Part shown: positions 56,527 through 64,000 of the stretch, piece after piece
Numbering within the stretch: position 1 is the first letter of the stretch
How the letters are laid out: every line of letters begins with the position of its first letter
Assembly (NCBI GenBank): GCA_016124895.1
Contig: WGMU01000070.1
Span: 25,053 to 89,052, forward strand
DNA from: a bacterium
GTDB lineage: Bacteria > Planctomycetota > Planctomycetia > Planctomycetales > Planctomycetaceae
Direction: 5' to 3'
DNA: 64,000 bases
Translations under genes and position numbers: made by a program
The notes under the pieces: generated by a model
Database searches by the model: none
Told to the model about the DNA's origin: nothing
Seen by the model: only the letters and a program-made list of their open reading frames with translations

Positions 56527-57378
56527 TTATTTTTGCTGCAGAATCGGTTGCAGCAGGCGGCGGTAGTTCTCGCCGAGAATCAGCTTGCGGTCGTTTTCGG
56601 AAATGTCAGCGCCGACAATTTTGCCGAGTTCGGTTCCCAGCGACCGCGACGGAAGGTGGCTGCCGAAGACGATTCGCTCGGCGCCGAGTTCCCGCACGGC
56701 CATCTCGATGAATCCAGCAGTCGCGTCGAAGCCGGACGTTTCAACGAGGATGTTCGGTGTCGCAGCGACCGCGCGGATGCCCTGTTCCCATTCGCCGCCG
56801 GCGTGAGCGCACAGGAACTTCTGTTCGGGATACTTCGCGGCCAGTTCGGCGAGTTCACTCGGTGTCGATTCACCCGGTCCCTGCTTGCCGCCGGTTTTGA
56901 ACCAGGTGTGCTGCATGATGACACCGCGCAGTTCGATGATCCGCTCGACCAGCGGAAAGAAGTTGCGGTGCGAGCACGTCATCGCTCCCGGCCCGCCGCC
57001 GGGGAAGTAGACACCGAGCATTGGGCCGTCGCGCAGCCAGCGGTTGAGCGCATCAAGAGACGCGCGGACATCGTTCGCGTTGAGCTGAATCATTCCCAGC
57101 AGCAGGTCCGGCCAGCGTTCCAGCGGCTTGAGAATCACGTCCGGATTTGACTGCGCCAGCTTCTCGTAAGCGGCGTCCGTCGTCGTGCCAACTCCAACGT
57201 GTGGAAAGTAGCACGCCTTCTCGAACTGAGCCTTCCGCATCACCGGCAGCGAGCGTTCCACATCTGCGAAGATTCCGCTGCTGCCGTCACGGCCGGGATG
57301 CGAATACGACGGCGTGAAGTACGAATCCCAGATCCGGTATTCCTTCAGCTCCTGAGATGACGGCAGGCCAGGCTGCAT
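56527..57378 (-). CDS. Amidohydrolase 2-type TIM-barrel protein
   Basis: A 283-residue TIM-barrel metal-dependent hydrolase of the amidohydrolase-2 (ACMSD-like) group. Motifs: IWDSYFTPSYSHPG near the start, where family members have HxH (this reads DSY, so the first metal site is altered), FLCAHAGG and RIVFGSHLP, where FGSD is the usual form. It may therefore act with an unusual metal site or be inactive. No signal peptide is seen with ATG 57378, which has GAAGG six bases before it. It sits upstream of the beta-helix gene, probably in one operon. Confidence 0.75.
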   Translation of the reverse strand: MQPGLPSSQELKEYRIWDSYFTPSYSHPGRDGSSGIFADVERSLPVMRKAQFEKACYFPHVGVGTTTDAAYEKLAQSNPDVILKPLERWPDLLLGMIQLNANDVRASLDALNRWLRDGPMLGVYFPGGGPGAMTCSHRNFFPLVERIIELRGVIMQHTWFKTGGKQGPGESTPSELAELAAKYPEQKFLCAHAGGEWEQGIRAVAATPNILVETSGFDATAGFIEMAVRELGAERIVFGSHLPSRSLGTELGKIVGADISENDRKLILGENYRRLLQPILQQK

Positions 57379-57554
57379 AGCAGACCTTCGCATGGTGATG
57401 AGAGGCAGGAACAGAGCACTGCTGCAAACAGCACGGCGCAAGCGCCCCACAGTTCCAGAGCCTGCAGGCCGTACTACCGGAACGCTGCTGCGTTCCCTGG
57501 TTCTGCCTGCGTTTATTTCAAACGTCGCCGTCAGCGACAACTCTGTTGAACGCA

Positions 57555-57590
57555 AAACGGGCGACCGATCGTGGGATTGGTCGCCCGTTT
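57555..57590 (-). terminator. Strong hairpin terminator of the oxidoreductase gene
   Basis: AAACGGGCGACC (57555-57566) and GGTCGCCCGTTT (57579-57590) pair perfectly over 12 bp with a 12-base loop. On the minus strand it is followed by TTTTGCG, 59 bases after the stop codon at 57649. Confidence 0.75.
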
Positions 57591-57648
57591 GAGATTCAAG
57601 GACCGGTGGCGATCCCCGGTGCAGGAGGGCTCGTGATCTGGCCGCTAC

Positions 57649-58992
57649 TTACAGCGTCCAGCCTTCGCGGTAGTCGCGTTTCAGGAGCTTGTCGTGTTCG
57701 GCGTTGCCGGTTGTAAACTTCGCGCCGTCCCAGTTGACCTTTTCGCCGGCTCGCAGAGCGACATTCCCCAGCAGGATGGTGCCGGTCAGGCGAGCAGCGT
57801 AGCTGAAGTCGGACATCGCCTTGTCGCCGCCCTTGATCGCATTGGCGAACTCGACGAAATGGCCAGGGGAACGCGGCAGGCTCGGTTCCGGTTTTTCGAT
57901 CTTCAGATCTTCGCTGGTGCCCGGCTTGAAAATGCTGAACGCAGCGCCGTAATCATTCGGCGAGAACAGCGTGCCCTTCTCGCCGACCAGCAGTGACCCG
58001 CTGCTCGAAAACTTGGTGCCGGGCACCAGGTCCTGAGACGGCAGGTTGCCGCCGTCGTACCAGAACATCTTTGCGGCCGACCACTTGCCCTGACCGTCGC
58101 CGCGATCACGTTCGGGGAACTGGAACGTGATCTTCGCGCGGCTCGGGTAAGTCTCGCCCTCAAAGATGCCGGGCGAATCGGCTTCGATCCAGCTCGGATC
58201 GAACAGGTCGAGCGCCATCACAGCCATGTTCGCCGTGTGGCAGGCCATGTCGCCCAGAGCGCCGGTGCCGAAGTCGACCCAACCGCGCCACTTGAACGGG
58301 TGATAGACGTCGCTGTAAGGCCGCATCTGCGCCGGGCCGATAAACAGATCCCAGTGCAGGCCACTGGGCACTTCTTTTTCTTCAGTCGGACGCCCGATCC
58401 CCTGCGGCCAGATCGGGCGGTTGGTCCAGACGTGGACTTCCTTGATCTCGCCCAGCAGACCCGCGCGAACGATTTCGACCGCTTCCCGCAGGCCGGTGTT
58501 CGACGTTCCCTGGTTGCCCATTTGAGTGGCGATGCCCTTTTCGGCGGCCAGGTCCTTCATCACTTTGGCTTCGTAGACTGACCAGGTCAGCGGTTTCTGG
58601 CAGAAACAGGCTTTGCCGAGCTTCATCGCACCGACGCTGGCAGGAGCGTGGCTGTGGTCCGGTGTCGAAACCGTAACGGCATCGAACTTGTCGCCCATCT
58701 CAGCGTACATTTCGCGGTAATCGACGAAGGTCTTCGCATTCGGAAAGCGGACGGCAGCCTTTTCGAGACGGCGTTCGTCGATATCACAGATCGCGACAAC
58801 GTTGCCGTTCTTGCCGGCATCCTGCGAGTCGCTCGAACCTTTGCCTTCGACGCCGACACAGGCGAAGTTGATGTTTTCGATGTTCGCGCGGCTCTGAGCG
58901 AACGCCGGAGTCAGGCTGTGCCCGACCCACCAGGCCGTGCCGGCAGCGGCCGACGTTTTCAGGAAGTCACGACGGTTGGTCTGATGGCTCAT
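57649..58992 (-). CDS. Tat-exported Gfo/Idh/MocA oxidoreductase, second copy
   Basis: A 447-residue exported NAD(P)-dependent oxidoreductase. Tat signal: [14 protein letters not shown]. Rossmann region: [39 protein letters not shown] and [14 protein letters not shown] with the catalytic Lys. The second domain has [16 protein letters not shown]. Close in architecture to the copy at 21182-22552 but with a different substrate loop. AGGAG lies seven bases before ATG 58992, which decides the start. It has its own terminator at 57555-57590. Confidence 0.9.
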   Translation of the reverse strand: MSHQTNRRDFLKTSAAAGTAWWVGHSLTPAFAQSRANIENINFACVGVEGKGSSDSQDAGKNGNVVAICDIDERRLEKAAVRFPNAKTFVDYREMYAEMGDKFDAVTVSTPDHSHAPASVGAMKLGKACFCQKPLTWSVYEAKVMKDLAAEKGIATQMGNQGTSNTGLREAVEIVRAGLLGEIKEVHVWTNRPIWPQGIGRPTEEKEVPSGLHWDLFIGPAQMRPYSDVYHPFKWRGWVDFGTGALGDMACHTANMAVMALDLFDPSWIEADSPGIFEGETYPSRAKITFQFPERDRGDGQGKWSAAKMFWYDGGNLPSQDLVPGTKFSSSGSLLVGEKGTLFSPNDYGAAFSIFKPGTSEDLKIEKPEPSLPRSPGHFVEFANAIKGGDKAMSDFSYAARLTGTILLGNVALRAGEKVNWDGAKFTTGNAEHDKLLKRDYREGWTL

Positions 58993-59334
58993 GGGAGATC
59001 TCCTCTGTTTGAATCCCCTGCGGGAAGGCGGAAACCAGGGTGAAGGCAGATTACGGACGTCGAGGCTCCGCGGCGAAGAACTTCGAGAATCTGCATCGGA
59101 AACCGCCGATGATAGCAGCCCGCGAATCAGCGACCAGTGAGCGCAGAAGGTGACCCAGCGAAGTGGTCGGAACTGGACTGAGCTTGCGAAGGAAGCCTCG
59201 GGGTTTCGCTCGTAACTCGCTCCAACCCCGGCCACCCGTCGCGCCGGCGAGTGAGATTCCAACAATTGCGTTCCGCCAAAGCCGGGGATAGCCTGCGCCG
59301 CCCTCGTTCCGAGAGAGGCCATTATTCAGGTAAC
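58993..59334. other. Intergenic region without recognised features
   Basis: About 340 bases upstream of the divergent oxidoreductase gene. It should contain that gene's promoter. I saw no gene and no strong palindrome before the repeat at 59335. Confidence 0.4.
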
Positions 59335-59447
59335 GTGTCCGAAGTAACTTCCCGATTCCGCCCCCTTCTGGATCAGCCGGCACGCGCTAGCGTCCGGTTC
59401 CCTGTTCATCCTGGAGTCGAACCGGACGCTAGCACGTGCCGGCTGAT
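59335..59447. repeat. MITE/REPIN-like palindromic repeat, copy 2
   Basis: The inner arms (59372-59400 and 59419-59447) match those of the element at 11186-11327 with the same CGCTAGCG core. On the left, GTGTCCGAAG, ACTTCCCGATTCCG (59335-59360) matches the outer box of copy 1; the right outer box is missing, so this copy is shorter. Confidence 0.8.
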
Positions 59448-59534
59448 TTCGAGAACTTGTTTCTTGATTCAGACTCATTCATCAACGCCGAACTGCGGAA
59501 TTCTTCCTGTCTGATCCGAAAGCTGACTGTTTCG

Positions 59535-60872
59535 ATGAGAACTCTGTTTCCTGTTCTGTTCGCTGTAACCGTTTCTCTGAGTCTTCTGCCTGGCTGCAAG
59601 CCGACGGCTGCTCCAGCGCCAGGGGCTGGTTTGCCGGAAGCTGGCGCAAAAGTCGAAAAGCTGATCCCCGAGGCGCTTCCGTCCGACGATGCCGAAGCTG
59701 TGGCGCAGCTCAAGGCGAAAAACGTCGTGCTGCAGACGGACGCCTCTGGCCACGTCGTGCTCGCCGACTTCCGCTCGACTGAAACCGGCGACGAGGACCT
59801 CGCGTTGCTGAAGAAACTGCCGGGTGTGACACGCGTCATTCTGTTCGGGCCGAACTTTACCGACGCTGGCTGTGAGCATCTCGCAGCCTGTCAGAGCTTT
59901 CAGATCCTCGACGCCGCGAGCACCCGGATCGCGGACAAGGGCGTCGAGGCGCTGTCGAAGGTCGAGAGCCTGCGGGCGCTGGGACTGCGGCGGACCGACG
60001 TGACGGATGCGGGGATCGCGCACCTGGCCGGCGCGAAGCATCTGGTCGACATCGACCTGCGGTTTACCAACGTGTCAGACGAATCCGCGAAAACGCTGGC
60101 TCGCATCCCGTCGCTGCGCGTTGTCAAGCTGCAGGAATGCCCGAACATCACTGACGAAGGCATCAAGGCACTCGCGACTCTGCCGAAGCTCGAATCGATC
60201 AACATCAGCAAGAATTCGCAGCTCACGGAAGCATCGCTCGAAGCACTGGGCAAAGTCAGCACACTGAAGGTGCTGGAACTCGAAAACGACGTCGAAATCC
60301 CCGGATCGGCGTTCGTTCACATCACCGGGCTGAGCAATCTTGAATCGCTCAATGTCCGATTTAACCGTGTCTTCAGCGACGACCTGAAACACCTAGTCGG
60401 GATGACGAGCCTCAAAGAGCTGTATCTGCGAGAGTCTGCCGTGACGAATGAAGGCGTCGCCCATCTCACCGGTTTGAAGAATCTCGAAGTGCTCGACCTG
60501 ACCGGTTCGATCGTCGACGACGGCTGCATCGGAACGCTGGCCGGGTTCCCGAAACTCCGCGATCTGGCTCTCGAATACTGCAGCATCACCGATGCCGGTC
60601 TCGAAGAACTCGGCAAGCTGACAACACTGACGGCGCTCGATTTGTCCAAGTGCGAAATCACCAGTGCGGGGCTCGCTCATCTGACCGGACTGGAGAACCT
60701 CGAGACGCTGGAACTCGACGAATGCACGATGCTCGACACCAGCGCCGTCGAGTCACTCAGCAAGCTGAAAAAACTCAAGAAGCTGAAGCTCGGCCTGACC
60801 GCGATCGGTTACGACGAAGACGCACTGAACACGCTCAGAGAAGCGATTCCGGGGCTGAGCATCGAGATTTGA
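59535..60872 (+). CDS. Leucine-rich repeat lipoprotein
   Basis: A 445-residue predicted lipoprotein: signal peptide with lipobox LLPGC (Cys about residue 20), a Pro/Ala-rich spacer, then about fourteen LRR units (from about 90 to 440), for example VTDAGIAHLAGAKHLVDIDL and NEGVAHLTGLKNLEVLDLTG. Such GALA/internalin-like arrays bind proteins; planctomycetes have many. It acts at the cell surface or in the periplasm. An open frame to 59436 starts inside the palindromic repeat and I reject it. A REP-like element follows the stop. Confidence 0.85.
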   Translation: MRTLFPVLFAVTVSLSLLPGCKPTAAPAPGAGLPEAGAKVEKLIPEALPSDDAEAVAQLKAKNVVLQTDASGHVVLADFRSTETGDEDLALLKKLPGVTRVILFGPNFTDAGCEHLAACQSFQILDAASTRIADKGVEALSKVESLRALGLRRTDVTDAGIAHLAGAKHLVDIDLRFTNVSDESAKTLARIPSLRVVKLQECPNITDEGIKALATLPKLESINISKNSQLTEASLEALGKVSTLKVLELENDVEIPGSAFVHITGLSNLESLNVRFNRVFSDDLKHLVGMTSLKELYLRESAVTNEGVAHLTGLKNLEVLDLTGSIVDDGCIGTLAGFPKLRDLALEYCSITDAGLEELGKLTTLTALDLSKCEITSAGLAHLTGLENLETLELDECTMLDTSAVESLSKLKKLKKLKLGLTAIGYDEDALNTLREAIPGLSIEI

Positions 60873-60903
60873 CGCGGGCAGCGGCTGAAAGCTACCGGTT
60901 TTC

Positions 60904-61017
60904 CTCGTTCCCATGCTCCACGTGGGAACGCCGCATCCGATGCTCCACGTCGGAACGCCCGGCAGATTGGACGCGGAGCGTCCGACAGTGCGTCCCAACG
61001 TGGAGCGTTGGAACGAG
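60904..61017. repeat. REP-like element with long inverted ends
   Basis: CTCGTTCC followed by GCTCCACGTGGGAACGC (60904-60931) is the inverse of GCGTCCCAACGTGGAGC and GGAACGAG (60990-61017), with an inner pair CGTCGGAACG and GGAGCGTCC between. Its location just after the LRR gene fits a terminator or inert repeat. Confidence 0.65.
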
Positions 61018-61100
61018 AAATCAAATCACTGGCTGATTTCAAATCACTGGCAGAACCAGTGGCACACGTATCTCGAATCAATGCACAACGGGATTCTGCA

Positions 61101-62042
61101 ATGGCATCCAATCTGTCCCGACGGGGCTTCCTCACGGCCGCCGCTGCTTCGAGCAGCATCACGCTGGCTGCTTCGCTGCCGGCTCAGGCGGCGGCAACAA
61201 AGGCTCCGCAGTTTCGCTATTGCTTTAATACGAGCACGATTCGGGGGCAGAAGCTGCCGCTGGCCCAGGAAGTCGAGCTGGTTGGCAAGGCCGGATACGA
61301 CGGCATCGAACCCTGGATCGGGCAGATCGAGACACACGTGAAAGACGGCGGTTCGCTGAGCGATCTTCGCAAGCGGATCGAGGACGCGGGACTGAAGGTC
61401 GAAAGTGCGATCGGCTTTGCGAACTGGATCGTCGACGACGACGAGAAGCGAAAGCAGGGGCTCGAACACGTGAAGCGCGATATGGACCTTGTTGCTCAGA
61501 TCGGCGGAACACGGATTGCCGCGCCCCCGGCGGGAGCGACCCGCGGCGGGAAGCTCGACCTGTTCAAAGCGGCCGAGCGTTATCGTGCGCTGCTGGAGGT
61601 CGGTCGGCAGGCCGGCGTGACGCCGCAGCTTGAAGTCTGGGGCTTCTCGGAAAACCTCTCGCGGCTCGGGGAAACGGCACTCGTCGCCATCGAGTCGCGG
61701 CATCCCGATGCCTGCATCCTGCCGGACGTTTATCACCTCTACAAAGGCGGGTCGGACTTCACCGGGCTCGAGCTGATCGACGGCGGAGCGATCCAGTGCT
61801 TCCACATGAACGACTACCCGGCCGATCCGCCACGCGACTCGATCGCCGATCGCGACCGCGTGTATCCCGGCGACGGCGTCGCTCCGCTGACGCAGATTCT
61901 GCAGACTCTGGCAGGGACCGGCTTCAGCGGCGTTCTGTCGCTCGAACTGTTCAACCCCGGCTACTGGGAACAGGACGCCGCAACCGTCATCGGAACCGGG
62001 CTGGCAAAAATGAAGGCCGCTGTTGAAAAGGCGTTCGCGTGA
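61101..62042 (+). CDS. Tat-exported sugar phosphate isomerase/epimerase-like TIM barrel
   Basis: A 313-residue exported TIM-barrel protein of the xylose isomerase-like (AP endonuclease 2) family. Tat signal: LSRRGFLTAAAASS. The barrel has FNTSTIRG, GYDGIEPWIGQ, PQLEVWGFSE, ILPDVYHLYKGG, CFHMNDYPAD and LSLELFNPGYW, with the Glu, Asp, His and Glu that bind the metal. Substrate unknown; likely a sugar or inositol. ATG 61101 follows the REP and direct-repeat region; the frame opens at 61008 inside it. It overlaps the next gene by four bases (GTGA). Confidence 0.85.
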   Translation: MASNLSRRGFLTAAAASSSITLAASLPAQAAATKAPQFRYCFNTSTIRGQKLPLAQEVELVGKAGYDGIEPWIGQIETHVKDGGSLSDLRKRIEDAGLKVESAIGFANWIVDDDEKRKQGLEHVKRDMDLVAQIGGTRIAAPPAGATRGGKLDLFKAAERYRALLEVGRQAGVTPQLEVWGFSENLSRLGETALVAIESRHPDACILPDVYHLYKGGSDFTGLELIDGGAIQCFHMNDYPADPPRDSIADRDRVYPGDGVAPLTQILQTLAGTGFSGVLSLELFNPGYWEQDAATVIGTGLAKMKAAVEKAFA

Positions 62043-62530
62043 GCCTGACCCTCGAAGATCTCACCATCAGCCCCGAAGGCATCGATCCGGTTGCGCTGCT
62101 CGCCGACTGGGAATGGGCGATGGAGCACCTGATGCTGCCGGTCCTGGTGACGGCAATGGGGGACGTCTTCGCTCAGTCGGATTCGGGCGAAGTCTGCTTC
62201 ATTGACGTCGTTGGCGGTGAAATCGTACCGGTCTGCGACTCGACCGAGGCATTTGAAGAAGCACTCGACGATGAGGAGTTCGTTGACGAGTTCTTTTATC
62301 CGGAACGCGTCCTGGAGTTGCGTGCTGCGGGGCTCACGCTCGGCAACCGACAGGTCTACAGTCACAAGGTGCCGCTGGTTGTCGGCGGCGATGACGAAGC
62401 GTCAAATTTCGAGGTCTCCGACGCGGTCGTCCACATCAGCGTTCACGGGCAGATTCACAGGCAGGTGAAAGACCTGCCCGAAGGTGCGCCGCTTGGTGAC
62501 ATCGAAATCATTCCGCCGGACGTGCCATAG
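62039..62530 (+). CDS. DUF1851/Tdi1-like protein, function unknown
   Basis: A 163-residue protein. The N-terminal half resembles the T6SS immunity protein Tdi1 C-terminal (DUF1851) fold: GDVFAQSDSGEVCFIDVVGGEIVPV and EEFVDEFFYPERV. Members often serve as general SMI1/SUKH-like accessory proteins in bacteria without toxin genes; no toxin gene is near. It starts with GTG at 62039, overlapping the TIM-barrel gene by four bases, so it is translationally coupled to it, which points to a link with that exported enzyme. Confidence 0.7.
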   Translation: MSLTLEDLTISPEGIDPVALLADWEWAMEHLMLPVLVTAMGDVFAQSDSGEVCFIDVVGGEIVPVCDSTEAFEEALDDEEFVDEFFYPERVLELRAAGLTLGNRQVYSHKVPLVVGGDDEASNFEVSDAVVHISVHGQIHRQVKDLPEGAPLGDIEIIPPDVP

Positions 62531-62760
62531 GGCTCGGTGCGAACGCCTGCGGGACTGTCGCCTCTGAGAAGTCGAACAGGTCTCGCAGCAGCCAACATTG
62601 ATCTGTTCGACAATCTCTGGAATCGCACCCTGATCGCGGCCTTTTCTGCGTCAACCTCTCGTTGACTCTCTGGAAAAGCGTCGCTATTTTTCGCCTCTTC
62701 CGAATTTTCCGCCTGACTGCAGGCGATTCTGTGTCCACTAGATTGTTTAAGGATTGACCG

Positions 62761-62934
62761 ATGGGACGCGTAGAGCGTGATCGTGAGATCGCACGGCGCC
62801 GCACCCGGCGGGCCAAGCTGAAGAAGCTGCGGGCCAAGTACGAAGCTGCTCAGAGCCAGGGTGAAAAAGACGAGATTTTCGCGAAGGCACGGCGGCTCAG
62901 CCCGTTTATCGATTTCGCAGCTACGGCCGAGTAA
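62761..62934 (+). CDS. Small DUF6800-like conserved protein
   Basis: A 57-residue highly basic protein (MGRVERDREIARRRTRRAKL onwards) with a long helical Arg/Lys-rich start and a C-terminal RRLSPFIDFA. It fits a short family that is widespread in planctomycetes (DUF6800 as I recall it), of unknown function. The charge suggests nucleic-acid or ribosome binding, which is inference. AAGGA lies nine bases upstream. It precedes glnS by 144 bases on the same strand. Confidence 0.78.
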   Translation: MGRVERDREIARRRTRRAKLKKLRAKYEAAQSQGEKDEIFAKARRLSPFIDFAATAE

Positions 62935-63078
62935 TCGAGTTTCTGCGCCGCCTCTTGGCGGTTCTGAATGAGTTTTTCAAGCTGGGATTGCCCTGCAGTC
63001 CCGGCTTGTTTTCATGCGCGGTTCAAACAGAACGCTCGGAGTAGCGATCACGCTCGGGGCGACGACGGAGAGTTGGCA

Positions 63079-64000
63079 ATGGGATCCGAACAGGATCACG
63101 GTTCCGGCGAAGCCGCTGGAGATTCGGGAGCTTCCGAAGAAACACGGCGACTCAATTTCATCGAGCAGATCATCGAGAAGGATCTCGCAGCCGGAAAAAA
63201 CGGCGGACGCGTCCACACTCGATTTCCACCCGAACCGAACGGGTATCTGCACATCGGCCATGCGAAGTCGATCTGCCTGAACTTCGGCCTGGCCGCGAAG
63301 TACAACGGCCTGTGCAATCTGCGATTCGACGATACCAACCCGACGAAGGAAGACGTCGAGTACGTCGATTCGATTCAGGAAGACGTCCGCTGGCTGGGCT
63401 TCGACTGGGACGAGCGGCTGTACTTTGCGTCGGATCAGTTCGAGCATCTTTACCAGTACGCGGAGAAGCTGATTCAGTCCGGCAAGGCGTACGTCGACAG
63501 CCAGTCGCCTGACGAGATTCGCGCGAACCGCGGAACGGTCAGCGAGCCCGGTACCAACAGCCCGTTTCGCGACCGTTCGATCGAGGAGAATCTCAATCTG
63601 CTCCGTCGGATGCGGGCGGGCGAGTTCGCGGACGGCGAACACGTGCTGCGGGCAAAGATTGACATGGCGCATCCCAACATGCTGATGCGCGACCCGCTGA
63701 TGTACCGCATCCGCCACGCCGAGCATCACCGCACTGGCAACGACTGGTGCATTTACCCGATGTACGACTGGGCTCACGGCCAGTGCGACTCCATCGAGGG
63801 CATCACGCATTCGATCTGCACGCTGGAATTTGAAACGCACCGCGCTCTGTATGATTGGTTTATCGAGCAGCTCGGCATTCATGCGCCGCAGCAGATCGAA
63901 TTCGCCCGGCTGAATCTCAGCTACACCGTGATGAGCAAGCGGAAGCTGCTGGAACTGGTCGAAGAGGACCTCGTCTCCGGCTGGGACGATCCGCGGATGC
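63079..64000 (+). CDS. glnS: Glutaminyl-tRNA synthetase, 3' end cut by the window edge
   Basis: GlnRS joins glutamine to tRNA-Gln in the cytoplasm. The first 307 residues are present. After a short acidic N-terminus (1-22), the class I fold shows [17 protein letters not shown] (HIGH at 58-61), [31 protein letters not shown], and the KMSKS-like VMSKRKL at 284-290. HIGH and MSK motifs together with [12 protein letters not shown] identify GlnRS over GluRS. ATG 63079 has GGAGA seven bases upstream; the frame is open to 63014. Presence of GlnRS implies direct charging of tRNA-Gln in this bacterium, at least in part. Confidence 0.95.
   Translation, partial: MGSEQDHGSGEAAGDSGASEETRRLNFIEQIIEKDLAAGKNGGRVHTRFPPEPNGYLHIGHAKSICLNFGLAAKYNGLCNLRFDDTNPTKEDVEYVDSIQEDVRWLGFDWDERLYFASDQFEHLYQYAEKLIQSGKAYVDSQSPDEIRANRGTVSEPGTNSPFRDRSIEENLNLLRRMRAGEFADGEHVLRAKIDMAHPNMLMRDPLMYRIRHAEHHRTGNDWCIYPMYDWAHGQCDSIEGITHSICTLEFETHRALYDWFIEQLGIHAPQQIEFARLNLSYTVMSKRKLLELVEEDLVSGWDDPRM

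Noticed and set aside
59436..59534. N-terminal extension of the LRR lipoprotein
   Set aside because: It begins within the palindromic repeat and would put 33 polar residues before a perfectly good lipoprotein signal.
62039..62530. DUF1851-like protein as an antitoxin of a local toxin system
   Set aside because: No toxin-like gene or T6SS component lies nearby; its coupling is to a sugar-type TIM barrel.

Overview
The window looks like chromosome from a planctomycete (order Planctomycetales or close). The evidence is the gene content: PVC-type dehydrogenase/cytochrome c fusions, DUF1501 and DUF1080 proteins, several twin-arginine-exported Gfo/Idh/MocA oxidoreductases and TIM-barrel isomerases, a Planctomycetaceae-type ECF sigma factor, sulfatases, Cys-rich secreted proteins, a DUF6800-like small protein and high G+C. 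No rRNA, tRNA, CRISPR array, transposase or prophage was seen. All gene names rest on motif recognition by eye; no database search was made.

Layout. 1-3.4 kb: a secreted sulfatase cut by the left edge and a zinc-ribbon/ExbB-like channel protein (both minus). 3.8-12.3 kb (plus): a 1783-residue DUF1080-ThuA-NPCBM-dehydrogenase-HEAT-cytochrome c protein, a small conserved protein, a PPP-type phosphatase, a family 2 glycosyltransferase and an M14 carboxypeptidase-like protein. 12.3-20 kb: sigma factor, DUF1501 protein, PqqD/M50/HlyD-like membrane protein, FeoA, PSP1/RicT-like protein and a citrate synthase-like protein. 20-34 kb: phytol/dolichol-kinase-like protein, oxidoreductase, Rieske protein, a metal ABC permease carrying a DtxR-like C-terminus, Cys-rich lipoprotein, DSD1-type PLP enzyme, aminotransferase, YfhO-like membrane protein, Cys-rich secreted protein and a sulfatase-fold protein that has lost its catalytic residues.

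34-42 kb (minus): a likely operon of a long coiled-coil protein, a membrane-anchored HEAT-repeat protein and kleisin ScpA (the last two overlap by 4 bases), preceded by a threonine dehydratase-like enzyme and a truncated haemoglobin. 42-50 kb: a receiver-domain/glutamate dehydrogenase fusion, FHA protein, MazG-like pyrophosphohydrolase, ABC-2 exporter pair and a membrane protein whose coding region contains a REP-like palindrome. 50-64 kb: STN-domain protein, MlrC-type M81 protein, second DUF1501 protein, PfkB sugar kinase, beta-helix protein, amidohydrolase, second Tat oxidoreductase, LRR lipoprotein, Tat TIM-barrel protein, DUF1851-like protein, DUF6800-like protein and glnS (cut by the right edge).

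Functionally the window mixes polysaccharide/sugar scavenging (sulfatases, ThuA/DUF1080, Gfo/Idh/MocA, TIM-barrel, PfkB, beta-helix) with housekeeping genes (scpA, glnS, ricT-like). Several families of short palindromic repeats lie between genes and one lies inside a gene. The points most worth a second look are the REC-glutamate dehydrogenase fusion, the coiled-coil/HEAT/kleisin operon, a ten-A tract in the 1783-residue gene where slippage in either direction meets a stop at once, the pseudo-sulfatase, and the permease-DtxR fusion.
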